Part shown: positions 34,900 through 45,906 of the stretch, one piece after another
How positions within the stretch are numbered: the stretch's first letter is position 1
Layout: each line of letters starts with the position of its first letter
From: Streblospio benedicti
Taxonomy: Eukaryota; Annelida; Polychaeta; Spionida; Spionidae
NCBI GenBank assembly: GCA_019095985.1
Contig: CM032660.1
Span: forward strand, 9,763,833-9,827,832
Length of the DNA stretch: 64,000 bases
Reading direction: 5' to 3'
Notes under the pieces: model-generated
Databases searched by the model: none
What the model was told of the DNA's origin: nothing
The model's input: only the letters and a program-made list of their open reading frames with translations
Made by a program: the position numbers and the translations under genes

Positions 34900-35930
34900 T
34901 TTAAAGAAGGTTTGAACGCGTGACGGTGTTCCGTATGTATTACCGCTAATTTTTAAAGATTGTACGTATTACTGTGAAAAAAGTGAGAAGTTTTTTAAAA
35001 GACTGTATATATTACTAGGAATAAAAGTGAGAAAGACGTTCCGTATTAACCCGAGTAAAAAGTGTGAAAGATGTTCTGTATTACTCTGAATAAAAGTGAG
35101 AGGGTTTTAAAGACGTTCTGTATATTACTATGAATATAAATGAGAAGTCTTGAAGATTGTCTGTATTACTGAGAATAAAAAGTGTGTTTTGTAAAGATCT
35201 CTTGTATATATTACTGGGAATGCGTGAAGTTTTAAAAGATGGCCTGTATATATTACCGCAGTGTGCATTTTTAAAGATGTTGTCTATATTACTATGAATA
35301 AAAAAGTGGGAGGTTTTTATAGACGCTCTGTATATATACATATTACCTTGTGTAAAAAGTGTGTTTTGTAAAGATGTCTTGTATATATATTACTGGGAAT
35401 GCGTGAGGTTTTTAAAGATTGTCTGTATATATTACCGCAGTGTGCATTTTTAAAGATGTTGTCAATATTACTATGAATAAAAATGAGAAGTCTTAACGGT
35501 GGTCTGTATTGCTCCAAACGTGGTGTGTTTTGTAAAGATGTCTTATATATATATATAAAGAGTGTGAAGTTTTAAAGATTGTCTGTATATATTACTACGA
35601 ATTAAAAGTGTGAAAGATGTTCTGTATATATATATCGCTGTGAGTTTTTTTTAAAGAGGTTCTGTACTTAAAAGTGTGAAAATGTTCTGGATGGAAAAAA
35701 CCGCGAGTTTTGTAAAGATGTACATATATATATATATTACTGGAATGCGTGAGGTTTTTTTTTAAAAGAGGTTCTGTATTACTACGAATTAAAAGTGTGA
35801 AAGATGTTCTGTATATATATTACTGTGCGAAGTTTTAAAGATTGCCTGTATATATATATTACTACCAAATAAAAAGTGTAATGGCTTAAAGACGTTCGTT
35901 TCCTTTTGTTGTAGAATACGTATATATATA
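34900..35930. repeat. Degenerate minisatellite, ~45-60 bp units
   Basis: About twenty units of a TTTTAAAGATGTTCTGTATATA.TTACT.TGAATAAAAAGTGTGA theme with variable spacing and internal (TA)n runs. It begins right after the polymerase region ends. No coding potential. Such arrays near the ends of large mobile elements are common, but here the link is only positional. Confidence 0.85.
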
Positions 35931-36194
35931 TATATAGAGGGGTGCCTAGAATATATAAAGAGAATCCACCCTTTCTTTTAAGACACCTGAGGTTCCCCGT
36001 GATTACTATAAATTATTAACTTTGGGGTTTAAGCTTTAGATAACGTATTTATAGGGTCTTTAGATAAGAAGGGGGCTTGAACAGAAAACGCAAACTCCCG
36101 TTTTTTTTTTTTTTTTTTATTACACATGTACATAGATATAAGCGTATATATATATACAAGGGGTGATCACATTTTTATTTTACATTTATTTATA

Positions 36195-36420
36195 AAGGTA
36201 TATACAAGCGATTACAATGACGGGAAATTAATCTACGTGCACACGACTAGTCAATCTATAGTTTTTAAAAAAATATACTCTTATACGATGACACGAAATC
36301 GATCTACATATAGATATAGGCGTATATACAGGAGATTACAATGACGGGGAAATTAATCTACGTACACACGACTAGTCAATCTATAGTTTTTAAACGCATA
36401 TCCGGTCTTATACGATGACG
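36195..36420. repeat. Two-unit tandem repeat (~126 bp)
   Basis: GATTACAATGACGGG, AAATTAATCTACGT, CACACGACTAGTCAATCTAT and CTTATACGATGAC recur in the same order in both units (36209-36302 and 36335-36420). It lies in the 3' flank of the small minus-strand coding piece. Confidence 0.8.
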
Positions 36421-36802
36421 CAGGGTCTTCTTCGACTGAAAGTTGGTGGACCGCGCGCCTCTCGGGTCGGGACCGCTGCCCGTGGCCCCCTTAGTGAGGG
36501 AGTCTTCAAATGCTGTCGCTTCCTTACTCGGTTCCCTAGTCGTTGGGGGTGGTGGTGACATCTGTGGGCGAGTTGTGGTCTATTTCAGACGATTTTTTTT
36601 TTTTTTTTCTCTCACTGGCCGTATAACCCCGAGTTTGAGGCGCTGCTACCCCGGTGGCGCAGCAACAGCTGCGCGCGGCGTCTTGACATAGATGACATTC
36701 TGAGGGGGTCTCACCTCCCTCTAACATAGCCTTGAAATATTCGCAATGATGAACAGTCACATCCGGCCGGATAGTATCGCTTGGTATGGGGCGCGCCATC
36801 AA
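36376..36802 (-). pseudogene. Small cysteine-rich coding piece of the GC-rich block
   Basis: On the minus strand an ATG at 36802 opens a frame with a Cys/His cluster (HHCEY..SECHLCQ..SCCC), followed after a short A-run spacer by a basic, Ser/Pro-rich piece starting near 36561. The GC content and the T/A spacer match the polymerase region. No family was recognised. It may be a second, convergent gene of the Polinton-type element. I treat it as a fossil and do not join its pieces. Confidence 0.35.
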
Positions 36803-36917
36803 TCTCTTTGGATAGGCTTTTATTCAGAGCGCCGCTAAGATTCTCATTTTCTCGCTAGTAATTTTTCTCGGTGGCTTGAAACTTATACTCGTATCGCTCC
36901 ATTGAACATAGATATAA

Positions 36918-37127
36918 TTATCTCCCAAATCGTCCTCTCCCAACAAATCCCGGTATATTCTTTACAAACGCGTGCACTCTGAACAGTTTGCCAAATATGG
37001 TCAAAGCGGTCAGGTTCAAGGACGTTTCAGAGCGAGGCTGAAGAGTAAACAGACACATGTCATGTAGTCTGCTAATGATATTTTCGTCTTTACTTTTACG
37101 TTTTTTTTGACAGTATACAATATTCAC
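36918..37127 (-). other. Unrecognised coding-like piece at the right edge of the block
   Basis: A minus-strand frame with good composition (RLHDMCLFTLQPRSE, LTALTIFGKLFRVHAF, NIPGFVGRGRFGR) ends near 36918; a further protein-like stretch (FKPPRKITSEKMRILAAL) lies just beyond on the same strand. Not matched to a family. It is probably part of the same foreign block. Confidence 0.3.
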
Positions 37128-37552
37128 AACTAGAAAGAAAGAAAGCCACGAGAAACTGCTAGATACCTTCTTCCACAGGCTATCTCTGAAGGTACTGTCA
37201 TGTGTGATTTATTGAATTATTTAGTTCTCAAACCTTAGACCTCTATAAACTATAGTAGAGTGGAGTGCACTACCGGATTTGTATTCATTGTAAATAATGT
37301 ATGACAATATATTTGTAAGCTATGTATTAACTTTAAAAACTGATCACCTATTGGCGGTTCACCCAGGGTGATATGGGGACCTTTCCCCCACCCCGCACCC
37401 TGACCCTTGACATATTTTCTTTTCCTTATTGTAAATCATATGCTGGACTATACTAGTACTAGTCTAGTAGTAGAGATCTATGTATTGTGTAATCATAAAC
37501 ACTGTATATATTTTTGATGAATGGATGACAAGAATGCTTAAATTTATTTTAG
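37128..37552. other. AT-rich flank between the GC-rich block and the THAP gene
   Basis: No gene seen; composition returns to the AT-rich background. Its right end is a plausible acceptor (TTATTTTAG) directly before the THAP start codon. Confidence 0.5.
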
Positions 37553-39590
37553 ATGGCTCTGTGTGGATCCAGTTCTAGACACTGCTATGCAGTTGGCTGT
37601 GCTAATGGTGACTACAAGCTTCATAGGTGGAGAAAACAGATATGTAGTCTCCATCAAGTCAACCATGGGACACTGCCATGTGAATGTACTCCGCCATTTG
37701 AGTAAGATTTAAATGAAAATATAAAGAGCACTGCACACCCTGTTGGTGTACACAGTCGATTCGTGTGTTACATATGTATACGTAATAAAGTTTTGCATAA
37801 ATAACCTTATTCCGAAATGCATTTTTGCACATTGGGTGTACTGTTTTTGGTTATTTTGGGATGTTTTTAATAATTATAGCTTGGATGAGGACATTTATGT
37901 TTATGTAGAATGCTCAGTAATAAATTTGAAACTGTAACATCTTTGTTTTGTACAACAGGTAAGACGTTACATGTGCTGCCAGCATTGAGAGAACCTATTC
38001 AAATAATGAATTTAGCTTAAGTGTATTAAATGGCACATACGAACTGCTGGAGTGATCTAGACTGCTGAACAGAAACCATGAATAAACATTATTCCGATAA
38101 TGTGGTTTTACACCTTTCACATTTATGCATTGACTATACATGTATATTGTTGACAAACACATTACATTACATTGTATGTCCGAATCTCAAAGATGTTTGC
38201 TTGATAAATTTTTAAAAGCACACATCAGAATAACATTCATTTACGGATTACGTTCATCAGTCTACCTGTGACTTGAATTATTTCTCATAGTAACAAAGTA
38301 CAAAAGTATATTTTCAATTTTATTAGATCTACAACTACTAAAAAATATCATAGTGTATCTGGAATGAAATGTTAATTGTTATCAGCAGGATAATAATACA
38401 TATTTATTTACAAGTACTTTTGATAGTATTTATACCAACCTAGGATTATGAATAATCCTAGTACCAACTACTACTATGCTGATACTCATTGCAAAATCAT
38501 CTATAGTACTTAACACTACTTCAAATAATTTCAATAACTGCTAGATATTCTTTTCGAACTTTGGCCACTTCGCTACAAAATTATATGAATTTTTTATTAA
38601 TCATAGCAATCAGGTACAATATTATGTTCAATAATCATGAAAAATAAAATAAGATCAAGTAATAATAATAAATAAGCGTAATAGCTTTCAGTAAGTATAT
38701 TTGTGCAATGATGAGCACATTTTCTCTCATTTGAGACATTTTTATCTTGACATTTCATTACCTAGTATTACACTACTGAGTACACAATAAATTATTGTTT
38801 ATATTGAACGAATTCACATGTATTTTACAGGATTGACGTCTTTTATCATATAAAAACAGATTTGTAGAATTACAAAATTTGCCACAGTATTTTCTTATTT
38901 TTATTTTTTTTTTTCTCAAAGGTTATTCAACTTTCCAACTCGCAAGAACGATCCTGAGAGGCGTCAAAAGTGGTTGATGGCCTTCGAAGAGCCGACCCAG
39001 GCCATACTCACAAGCTGCTAGAGCCAAAGCCGTCCCATAGAGTGTGTTCAATGCATTTCGTCGATGGTAAACCCACAATTGATCATCCAGACCCTGAACT
39101 TCATCTGGGCCACGATTTTGAGCGTGCTCCCAAAAGATTCAAACTTGAGCGGCAGGAGAGGAGCACTAGACGTGCTAATGAGAAATTGAAGCTTGCTGAG
39201 ACAAACTCAGCAGATGTAGGTGCCACTGAAATGACTAGTAATGAACCTACGTGTATCAGCAATGAACCTAGTTCAACAAACAATACCAATTGTACTTTTC
39301 TTGTGATGAAATTTCTAATTTTTGTTCTCTTCAATGTAATACGTACTTTTAAAACTCAAAATAGCAACTCTCGAGCAAGAAAAAATCAGTGATCCTTCAA
39401 GAACTAAGTAATCTAAAAACCCAAAGTGTAATAAAAAAAAGGTTACACCAAATTCACCATTGTTGTCTAAATACCTTAAAAATGACACAGATACTTTGTT
39501 TTATACAGGAATACCAACCAAAAATACTTTCATCAAAATACATACTTATGTTGAAAATTTTGAAATTTGCATTGACATAGGTGCATTCTG
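37553..39590 (+). pseudogene. THAP-domain transposase-family gene, decayed (ISL2EU/Harbinger-type likely)
   Basis: Exon 1 (37553-37701) reads HCYAVGCANGDYKLHRW, then C-x2-H and C-x-C pairs and TPPFE, and ends at a GA|GTAAGA donor. Exon 2 starts at 38922 after TTTCTCAAAG and continues in frame with LFNFPTRKNDPERRQKW. This is the variant THAP zinc finger of animal DNA transposases. The finger's last part (RVCSMHFVDGKPT, then DPELHLGHDFE) follows in another frame, so there is a frameshift near 38975-39010. Farther on, near 39467-39585, LKNDTDTLFYTGIPTKN matches the helix that precedes the DDE nuclease in this family, with stops and shifts between. No DDE nuclease domain is present before similarity is lost. 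It is a truncated transposon copy or dead domesticated gene. Confidence 0.7.
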
Positions 39591-40114
39591 TACCATTTTT
39601 TAACCCATATGTGCATTTCACTTGCATTTCGACACACCTTCAGGGAGGTGGGAAAAAAGGCAAAAAAAAAAAATCAGGGAGGTGGGAAAAAAAGGCCTAC
39701 AAAATCTAGGATGTGTGATCTCTTGACCCCTTAGAACCCCCCCCCCCCTCAATATATATTTATAATCTCATTGCATTGGCACTTGTCACTACAATGTCTA
39801 CATGTCATAAGCATACCTTATCTAGATCAAATTATCTACTAGTAAATAATTGTCATTTACTACTAAATAAGTGGCATAGAAATAAAGAAATAAAGAAATA
39901 ATGTTTTCATTCCTTCGTTGTGACAACTACCAATGTTAACATGGATATGTTTTTAGGCACATTTTGCCAAAATAAAAGAGGAAAATATTGAAATACCACA
40001 CTATTTTTATTAGCAACTAGGGCGCACGTGCGTTTGTTTACTCATCATCGCAAAGTAGGTCAAATCACTAGTACACGAAGTATTCTAGTCCGCAAGGTTA
40101 GGTTTTAGTCGAAC
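39591..40114. other. Intergenic with short repeats
   Basis: GGGAGGTGGGAAAAAAGGC occurs twice (39646 and 39676) with A-runs, and a C-run lies at 39738-39748. No gene. Confidence 0.5.
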
Positions 40115-41276
40115 GTTGTCAAATGGCAGTTATTAATACTAGCAGACTGTTTTGTTGAAAGTATGAAATGCAAAGTGGTTGATTATGGTTGTTATGGGGG
40201 TGGGGTCTTTGAGCAAAAAGTCAGCCGGGTACTACTTTTGACCCTTTGGGCTGAATTTTAATGGGCAAAAAAGGGCTCCAAGCCATCATGGACATGCACA
40301 AAAAAGCCCATTTCTTCCTCATTATATGTGATAGAGTTGATTTTGGTGTCTTGAGATATGTTTTGAACTGCAACGAATTTATTTAAACACTTAAATGTTA
40401 CATAGAAATAATATCAAACGAGAAAAACAGCATTTTATGATAACATAAAGTTAAAAAAACAAGTACTTTTCTTTGAGGTATATACAATCAACATCTAATA
40501 AAGTTATGAACATGTAACCTATTTACACACAGTTCACAAGAAGAATAAAACCACATATCCAATAAAAAAGGTTTTGGTCAAGGGTAAAAAAACAGACAAA
40601 CTGGACCAATTTATTTAACAAAAAGATAGCAAGCACACTCAAACTAATTGTCATGTTTATATAATCACAAAGAATTAACCATGCATTTAGACTTTAACAA
40701 GAAGCCATTATAGTGATAGTACTTTTGTACCATACATGTACATAGTCAAATTGTAACAATGACACTACTGGTTTTTCCACGAATAATTACTTTTTGTGTA
40801 GTTTTTTTCATAACAGCAAGCTTATGCTAGCAAGTTGATAAAGATTATGGCAAAAAAAAAGCAATTAACACAACAATCACAAAACTACATAACTTACTTA
40901 ATACATATACTGTTATTAAATACACTTAATATACCATCTGCCTTTTATACATATGTGTAAGATACAGGCTAGTGAACATAAATATATAGAAAATGAGCCC
41001 TTATTTTGACTTCTTGGTTTTCGTTTTATTCCTACTTACTATAAGAATCAGTGTGTACTGTTCACAGCAGGTGAGCTAATAAAAAACACTTACATAAAAC
41101 AACATTATAATTTTACATATAAGCACACTTTCACTATTTAACACTTTTGTAAACAAAACTACTAGGAAATACTGACATACAAAAAATGTAAACATATAGA
41201 ACAATATATATGATGAATCACTTATTTACAAAATACACTTTTGTATAAGTTCAAAGTTGCAGGGTTTGGCTATTAT

Positions 41277-41451
41277 CATGGGCCCCAGCATCATGGAAGG
41301 GGGAGGGGTATACATACTACTATGATTTACAAAAGACAATACCATACACATTACTACTAATATAGAACCGTAATGGTAATGTGTATGGTATAGTGTTTGT
41401 AAATCAGTTTTATGTATACCCCTCCCTCCTCCCATGATGCAGGAGCCCATG
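41277..41451. repeat. Fold-back hairpin, copy 1
   Basis: CATGGGCCCCAGCATCATGG..GGGGAGGGGTATACATA is inverted at the other end (TATGTATACCCCTCC..GGAGCCCATG). The two arms surround an inner TACCATACACATTAC / GTAATGTGTATGGTA pair. Its twin is at 49011-49181. Probably a small fold-back element. Confidence 0.8.
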
Positions 41452-42115
41452 CACCAGGGTAGAGTGGTTGGGGTCACTCCAGGAGTTTCCCAAACAAGAT
41501 GGAGGCATAGTCCATTGATTCAAATGTTTTTCTATTGATCATTTGTATTTGTGGAAGGAAGATTCATGGTTTAAAAGCTATGTATCAACACTATGCATGT
41601 ATAATTAGATTGCACATATTGAACATACAACAATTTCTTCAATGAGTTCATGAAACAGGTTTTAAGTTTGTCATCATGTTGAAGGTAATTCGCGACCTTT
41701 GTTGTTTTGCAGGACAACACTAAGTCGTGAGTTACCCGCAACTTGCAAAGTATAAGATCATTGACTATAATAAAGTGACAGATTTTAGTGAAAAAATTAA
41801 GCAAATCATTATGGGTTGGTCGAAAAAATTTGATGCAGATGTCAACCAGGTATTTCAACTCAAGATGACCATCGAAGTTCACCAACAGAAGTCCAAGAAG
41901 ATGAAGGACAAGACAACACTAATTTGGGAGTTACCTCCAACTTGCAAAGTATAAGATCATTGACTATGTTAAAAGTGACAGATTTTAGTCAAAAAATTAA
42001 GCAAATCATTATGGGTTGGTTGAAAAATTAGATGCAGATGTCAACTTGATATTTCAACTCAAGATGACCATCGGTTCACCAACAACAGAAGTCCAAGAAG
42101 ATGACGGACAAGACA
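41451..42115 (+). mobile_element. Pack-type element, copy 1: left arm and two captured units, right arm missing
   Basis: 41451 to about 41686 matches the left inverted arm of the complete element at 49181-49990. Then come two and a bit tandem units (about 41712-41914 and 41915-42112), each with about 170 bp closely matching the TIR-domain exon of the gene at 51774-60604 (donor 60093-60264) plus a ~30 bp linker (ACAACACTAA..GAGTTACC). The first unit still reads KYKIIDYNKVTDFSEKIKQI with few changes. The right arm is absent because the sequence runs into the disturbed junction at 42116. Confidence 0.75.
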
Positions 42116-42220
42116 ACATTTAAGCCCAGGAAAAATTAATTTTTTTTTTTTTTAAAAAAAGGGTAAAAAAGGGGAAAAAAAAAAAAGGGGAAAACTAATA
42201 AAAGGGAAAAAAATTTTTTT
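42116..42220. other. Disturbed junction of A/G/T homopolymers, possible assembly artefact
   Basis: About 105 nt made almost only of runs of A, G and T (A-runs up to 12, T-run of 12, GGGG blocks). It links the truncated end of duplication B to the sharp start of duplication A. This resembles low-quality read sequence used to bridge two contigs. Real low-complexity DNA cannot be excluded. Confidence 0.6.
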
Positions 42221-43537
42221 AACTTGTAGGTGGTCCTAGTATCCTGTTTAAGCATTAAGAAGGAAAGATTGGCAAAAAAAGCTATAATTCTTACTGTAAG
42301 ATTTGCCGTCGACCGCCCCCAAAAGCACAAAGACGAGAAGGCTCAGTGTTATCCCGTTCATGTTGCTAAATACTCGACACTTCAAGTTCATTTATAATAG
42401 TTTACAGATCACTACTGTTTAAATGTTACTTTTTCATAGTGTTCGAAAAGCAATTGCTTCTTTTTCACAGTTTATGTCAATCAGTTCTGTCTGGAAGAGC
42501 AAAATACATGTAGTTTACGTTACACACTGTCACAATTATCCAACTTCCACAACATGGCAGCTTACATAAATTCTGGGTCAAATCATCAAAAGGGTGCCTT
42601 GTATCCAAAAGACAACTTTAAAAAAAATAAGATAAACTATACTGGGTATTTAATTACACATAGAATATGCCCTAGGCAATAGAGTAAGGAATTCAAGCGA
42701 CCCTAAAAACAAATAAAAGCATTAACAATTTCAGTCCTTTAATAGCTCATAACTATACAGATGTGATAAGAACTTCATGAACTCTGATTGCAACTGTATT
42801 CCGTGTGTTAAAATTTCCCACCTATAGTGTTTTATCAGTTATCAGTTTACACCATGCATCCATACAATCACTGGGAGGTGTCCATGAAGGGTTTTTGAGT
42901 GGAGTTGAGTCTTAGGGCTCAGTGGTTGGTGTTAGCTCAACTCTGGCAGTGGACGTCTTATATGAGTGGGATGAGTCTAGTGGCTGTCTTATGCTGTCTT
43001 ATCTTTTTTGTCCATCATCCTCATTACACCACTGGGCGTGACGACTGTGCAAGACTTTTTGGCGAGTCGCTTTTTCGCAGTTGGAAAGGTGGAACTTCCA
43101 GTGTTTATCATTTTCGTGATAGAAGTTTTTTGTGTTGGTAACTTGCTTTTCAACAGCCATATAACTTAATTATTGTTACAATGTATATATTTTAGGCAGC
43201 TATAGAATGTGTGTACATGGTGCGGGAGGTAGTACTTGTCAATGCATCTTTAAAAATCAGTATTTCTTTAACTGTAGGTTTGACGTGATTGAACTTTAAA
43301 AAAATCTGTGTTATTTATTGGCTGGGGTTTTGAAAAACGTTTCCTGCAAAATGATGGTTTATTCTCGATAACGTGTAAATTCAATAATACCCCCGAATAT
43401 ATAAGGATAGCCTACGACTTACATTTCTCGGTCACAATAACAATTGAATTAAGTTATATTAAACAAGCCATGAAAATATAACACTAAATTATTCTAAATT
43501 GCGTGTACCTTATTGTACATGTACATCACAATGTACA
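42221..43537. repeat. Direct duplication A, copy 2 (partner at 103-1421)
   Basis: Near-identical to 103-1421 over 1.3 kb, with scattered substitutions and small indels; similarity falls off after about 43380 and ends near 43537. Confidence 0.9.
42295..42361 (-). CDS. Second copy of the signal-peptide exon
   Basis: Same 67 nt coding part, same ATG and same ACA|GTAAGA donor as 179-245, encoding the identical signal peptide with one silent leucine codon change. Downstream exons would have to lie to the left, but there the sequence is the disturbed junction and duplication B, so this copy has no visible continuation. It is either an orphan duplicate or a misplaced allele. Confidence 0.5.
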
Positions 43538-44465
43538 CCCATTGTAATTGAAAAATAGCCATAGGGTGGTCCTATAAAAGGTCATTTTATGGCAATGAAG
43601 ATTATATAATTTTCTGTCTCTGTTGAAAAATATTAATGTCTGAATGTTTAAGCTTTCTGTTGAGCACATCATCGTGGTCTGAACAAAAACTATTTTTAAT
43701 CAAAGCAAACATAACGCCCATGAAAACGTGGTAAAATTAGAATAAGAGTTTTGGCTATTTCTATATTTTAGTGCTCTGATATACTAAAACCACCATAATA
43801 AAGTGATGGTATACAAATTATGAGCGTAATCAGGCTATTTCCACTAATTTAGTGACTTGAATTAAAACCAACAATATGATTCATGGTGCCGTTTCATGTT
43901 TGGTGAACTTTTTGGTTAGATACTATACCTTAAACATTTCAAAAAAAGGAGTGCGCGAAAACCTGGGTCTGCCTATGCATTATGACAAATAGATCAATGA
44001 CAAAATAGATCAAAGGTCATGAATGTTGGAGAAGGGTGGGCATAGGTATTTTTTTAGTAAATAGCGACTATCCTGCAGTAACAATTTTGATATCTGCTTC
44101 GCACTGTGTCTCTTAAATTGAATATCAACAAGATTCTCAAAATTGTGTGCATCATAAGGGGGGACAGGGGGGGGTTAAAGAAGCAATGGAGGAGACATGC
44201 ATGAAACTTTTGAACATGCTCCAAATCATTATACAGGGACAGATATAAGCCTGCTAGAGATGGCGCCTTTATGTGCATGGGCCATTCACTCCATATGTTT
44301 TTTAAAGAAATATGCCATCATCACTTTCCTTATTTCCACCAATAGTATTTCTATTTTAATACCCACCAGTTTTGTTACACACAAAATAGGGGAAAAAAGC
44401 AGTTGACACCAGTGTGTGTGTGTGTGTGGGGGGATTCTAAAATATTAACAATGTAAATTGTGACT
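43538..44465. other. Intergenic, nothing recognised
   Basis: AT-rich; a (GT)n run at 44414-44427 followed by G-run. No supported gene. Confidence 0.55.
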
Positions 44466-44930
44466 GGTCATAATTCACGTTAACGTAAATTGTCACCACA
44501 CAATGGAAATGGTCTTTGCCATAAAATTGGACCACTGAAAATTGTAACCACCTACAGGACATCTATCCACATGCCTTATTCGCTGGCGGAGGGCAATGGG
44601 ACTGACAACAATTAAATGAGCTCGAAGCGTAGATGCAGTTTGACGTATCATATGTCAAGATACGTAGACAGGTTAAAGGGGGTTTCATCTTTCATTTGGT
44701 CGTGGTTTGGTGCCAACTTTGACGCAGAGTTGGTCAGTTTGGTGTTTTATCAATACTCTGCGTGTGCGGTGTGCACAATAGACCTGTGATGACGAAAAAA
44801 GGTATTATGGGTTAAGAGTTCATGTCAGTCGTCATTTAATCGGTTACAATTCGTGGTGTTTACATTTTAAAAAGCAGCTAGACTATTTTCTGGAGCTCGG
44901 TCACAAATCACGTTAACGTAAATTTTGACC
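44466..44930. mobile_element. MITE with 32 bp termini that are themselves near-palindromic
   Basis: 44466-44497 and 44899-44930 are inverse 32-mers of the pattern GGTCA-AATT-ACGTTAACGT-A-TTGT-ACC. Each terminus is centred on the perfect palindrome ACGTTAACGT and is close to its own inverse, so it can be read either as direct or inverted repeats. 465 bp in total with no coding frame. Confidence 0.65.
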
Positions 44931-45732
44931 GGTTGGGGGGGGGGTATCAGGTTTTCAGAGGTGTGATGGTTCTTCTTTGGTTCCTGGTTATGGCCTTGAT
45001 AATCGAGACGTCTAGCTGCTTCAGAATCATGATGTAATACAAGTAGGGTTATGGTTGGCCATTATAGGCTGGTGTGAGTCTCCGCTTGTCAGTGTTGTTG
45101 TCACGGGATGTGAGTTTAACCATCTAGGCTACTTGGTGTGTTAAAGCCAGAAAGTACGAGCAATGTGAAGGCGCCACTCTCACAACCTCATAGATTATAG
45201 GCACCTGACATCACTACTGAAAGTTCATATTATTGACTGTCCTGATGTAGGACCTATGTATGAATTCTATGCACATACTGTCCCATCTGATTTGATTTGT
45301 GTGTGCCAGTTTAAAGTCCAATTGTAATTAAACCTATGCTGCCCCTTCTTAAAGTGTGGTTTAAATTTACACTCCTATTAAATATGAACATGCACTCAAT
45401 CATGCAAAGCAATTTCATAGTATGCGTAGGATTATGATTTGATTCCATCTTGCTTGCTTAATGTGTGCTCCAACTCCAGGTAAAATCTTTTGTAAAAGAT
45501 ATATGTGGGTTTTAATTTGTTGATTATATTGGGGTTGGGACATTTTATTGTGAATTAAATATGCTAGTGTGATTACAATGAAGTCTAGTATTGTTTAGAC
45601 ACATTTACAGCCGCAATTAATGGCTAACACACAAAAAGTGTTTTAACATATATGCACCCACTGCTTTTATTCATTAATAAAATTGGTATTTTTTCTTGAT
45701 ATGATTCTTTTTTTTTTCACACAAAGCCAAAC
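44931..45732. other. Intergenic; less AT-biased, nothing recognised
   Basis: 44950-45450 has fairly even composition and might be transcribed, but there is no long frame or splice-supported exon. A T-rich tract ending in CACACAAAG just before 45727 would serve as a splice acceptor for the small frame that follows. Confidence 0.35.
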
Positions 45733-45906
45733 ATGGCAAACTTGGAATTAAAGCTCCTCATTACTGTTGTTGGTGAGATTACAAAGATATTTGCGGATAA
45801 GCGTGATGCAAAGGGTGGCTATTTTTCAATTGCAAGGGGTGTACATCTAACTGCTTTATCCGTTGCATACTCACACCACTGCGGGAACGATATAATAATT
45901 AATTAA
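45733..45906 (+). CDS. Small open frame or first coding exon, unknown product
   Basis: ATG in a good context (AACATGG) opens 57 codons: MANLELKLLITVVGEITKIF, then a lysine/arginine/aspartate part and a short aliphatic end, stop TAA at 45904. A poly-T acceptor-like tract lies directly upstream. After G of codon 14 there is a GTGAGA donor-like word, so the true coding piece may be only MANLELKLLITVVG spliced to an unseen exon. Composition is more balanced than nearby chance frames. No family recognised. Confidence 0.3.
   Translation: MANLELKLLITVVGEITKIFADKRDAKGGYFSIARGVHLTALSVAYSHHCGNDIIIN

Larger units (their letters stand above)
26685..37127 (+). mobile_element. GC-rich block holding a fossil Polinton-type element
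   Basis: From just right of the gap to about 37.1 kb the sequence is GC-richer and full of poly-T/poly-A tracts. It contains a Polinton/Maverick-type (adintovirus-like) protein-primed DNA polymerase B, upstream acidic coding segments, a minisatellite, and small minus-strand coding pieces. No capsid, ATPase, protease or integrase part was recognised, and terminal repeats are not visible; the left end may lie in the gap. A SINE copy inside (27505-27835) shares a family with one at 2.2 kb, so the block belongs to the same genome and is not a contaminant. It looks broken and of moderate age, since long open stretches survive. Confidence 0.6.
40115..42115 (+). repeat. Direct duplication B, copy 1
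   Basis: Aligns in the same orientation with 47878-49757 over its full length, with many small indels. It starts at GTTGTCAAATGG and includes an AAAGCCCAT..CTTCCTCATTAT..GTGATAGAGTT..TTTTGGTGTCTT stretch that resembles the arms of IR elements A and B, a hairpin (41277-41451) and TIR-ankyrin gene fragments. It ends at the disturbed junction at 42116. Confidence 0.85.

Noticed and set aside
34900-35930. CRISPR-like array
   Set aside because: Units are degenerate, unevenly spaced and have no conserved repeat with unique spacers; an animal minisatellite.
26665-36900. GC-rich block as bacterial or viral contamination joined across the gap
   Set aside because: It contains a SINE of the same family as 2226-2580 and grades into AT-rich host DNA at the right side without a gap.
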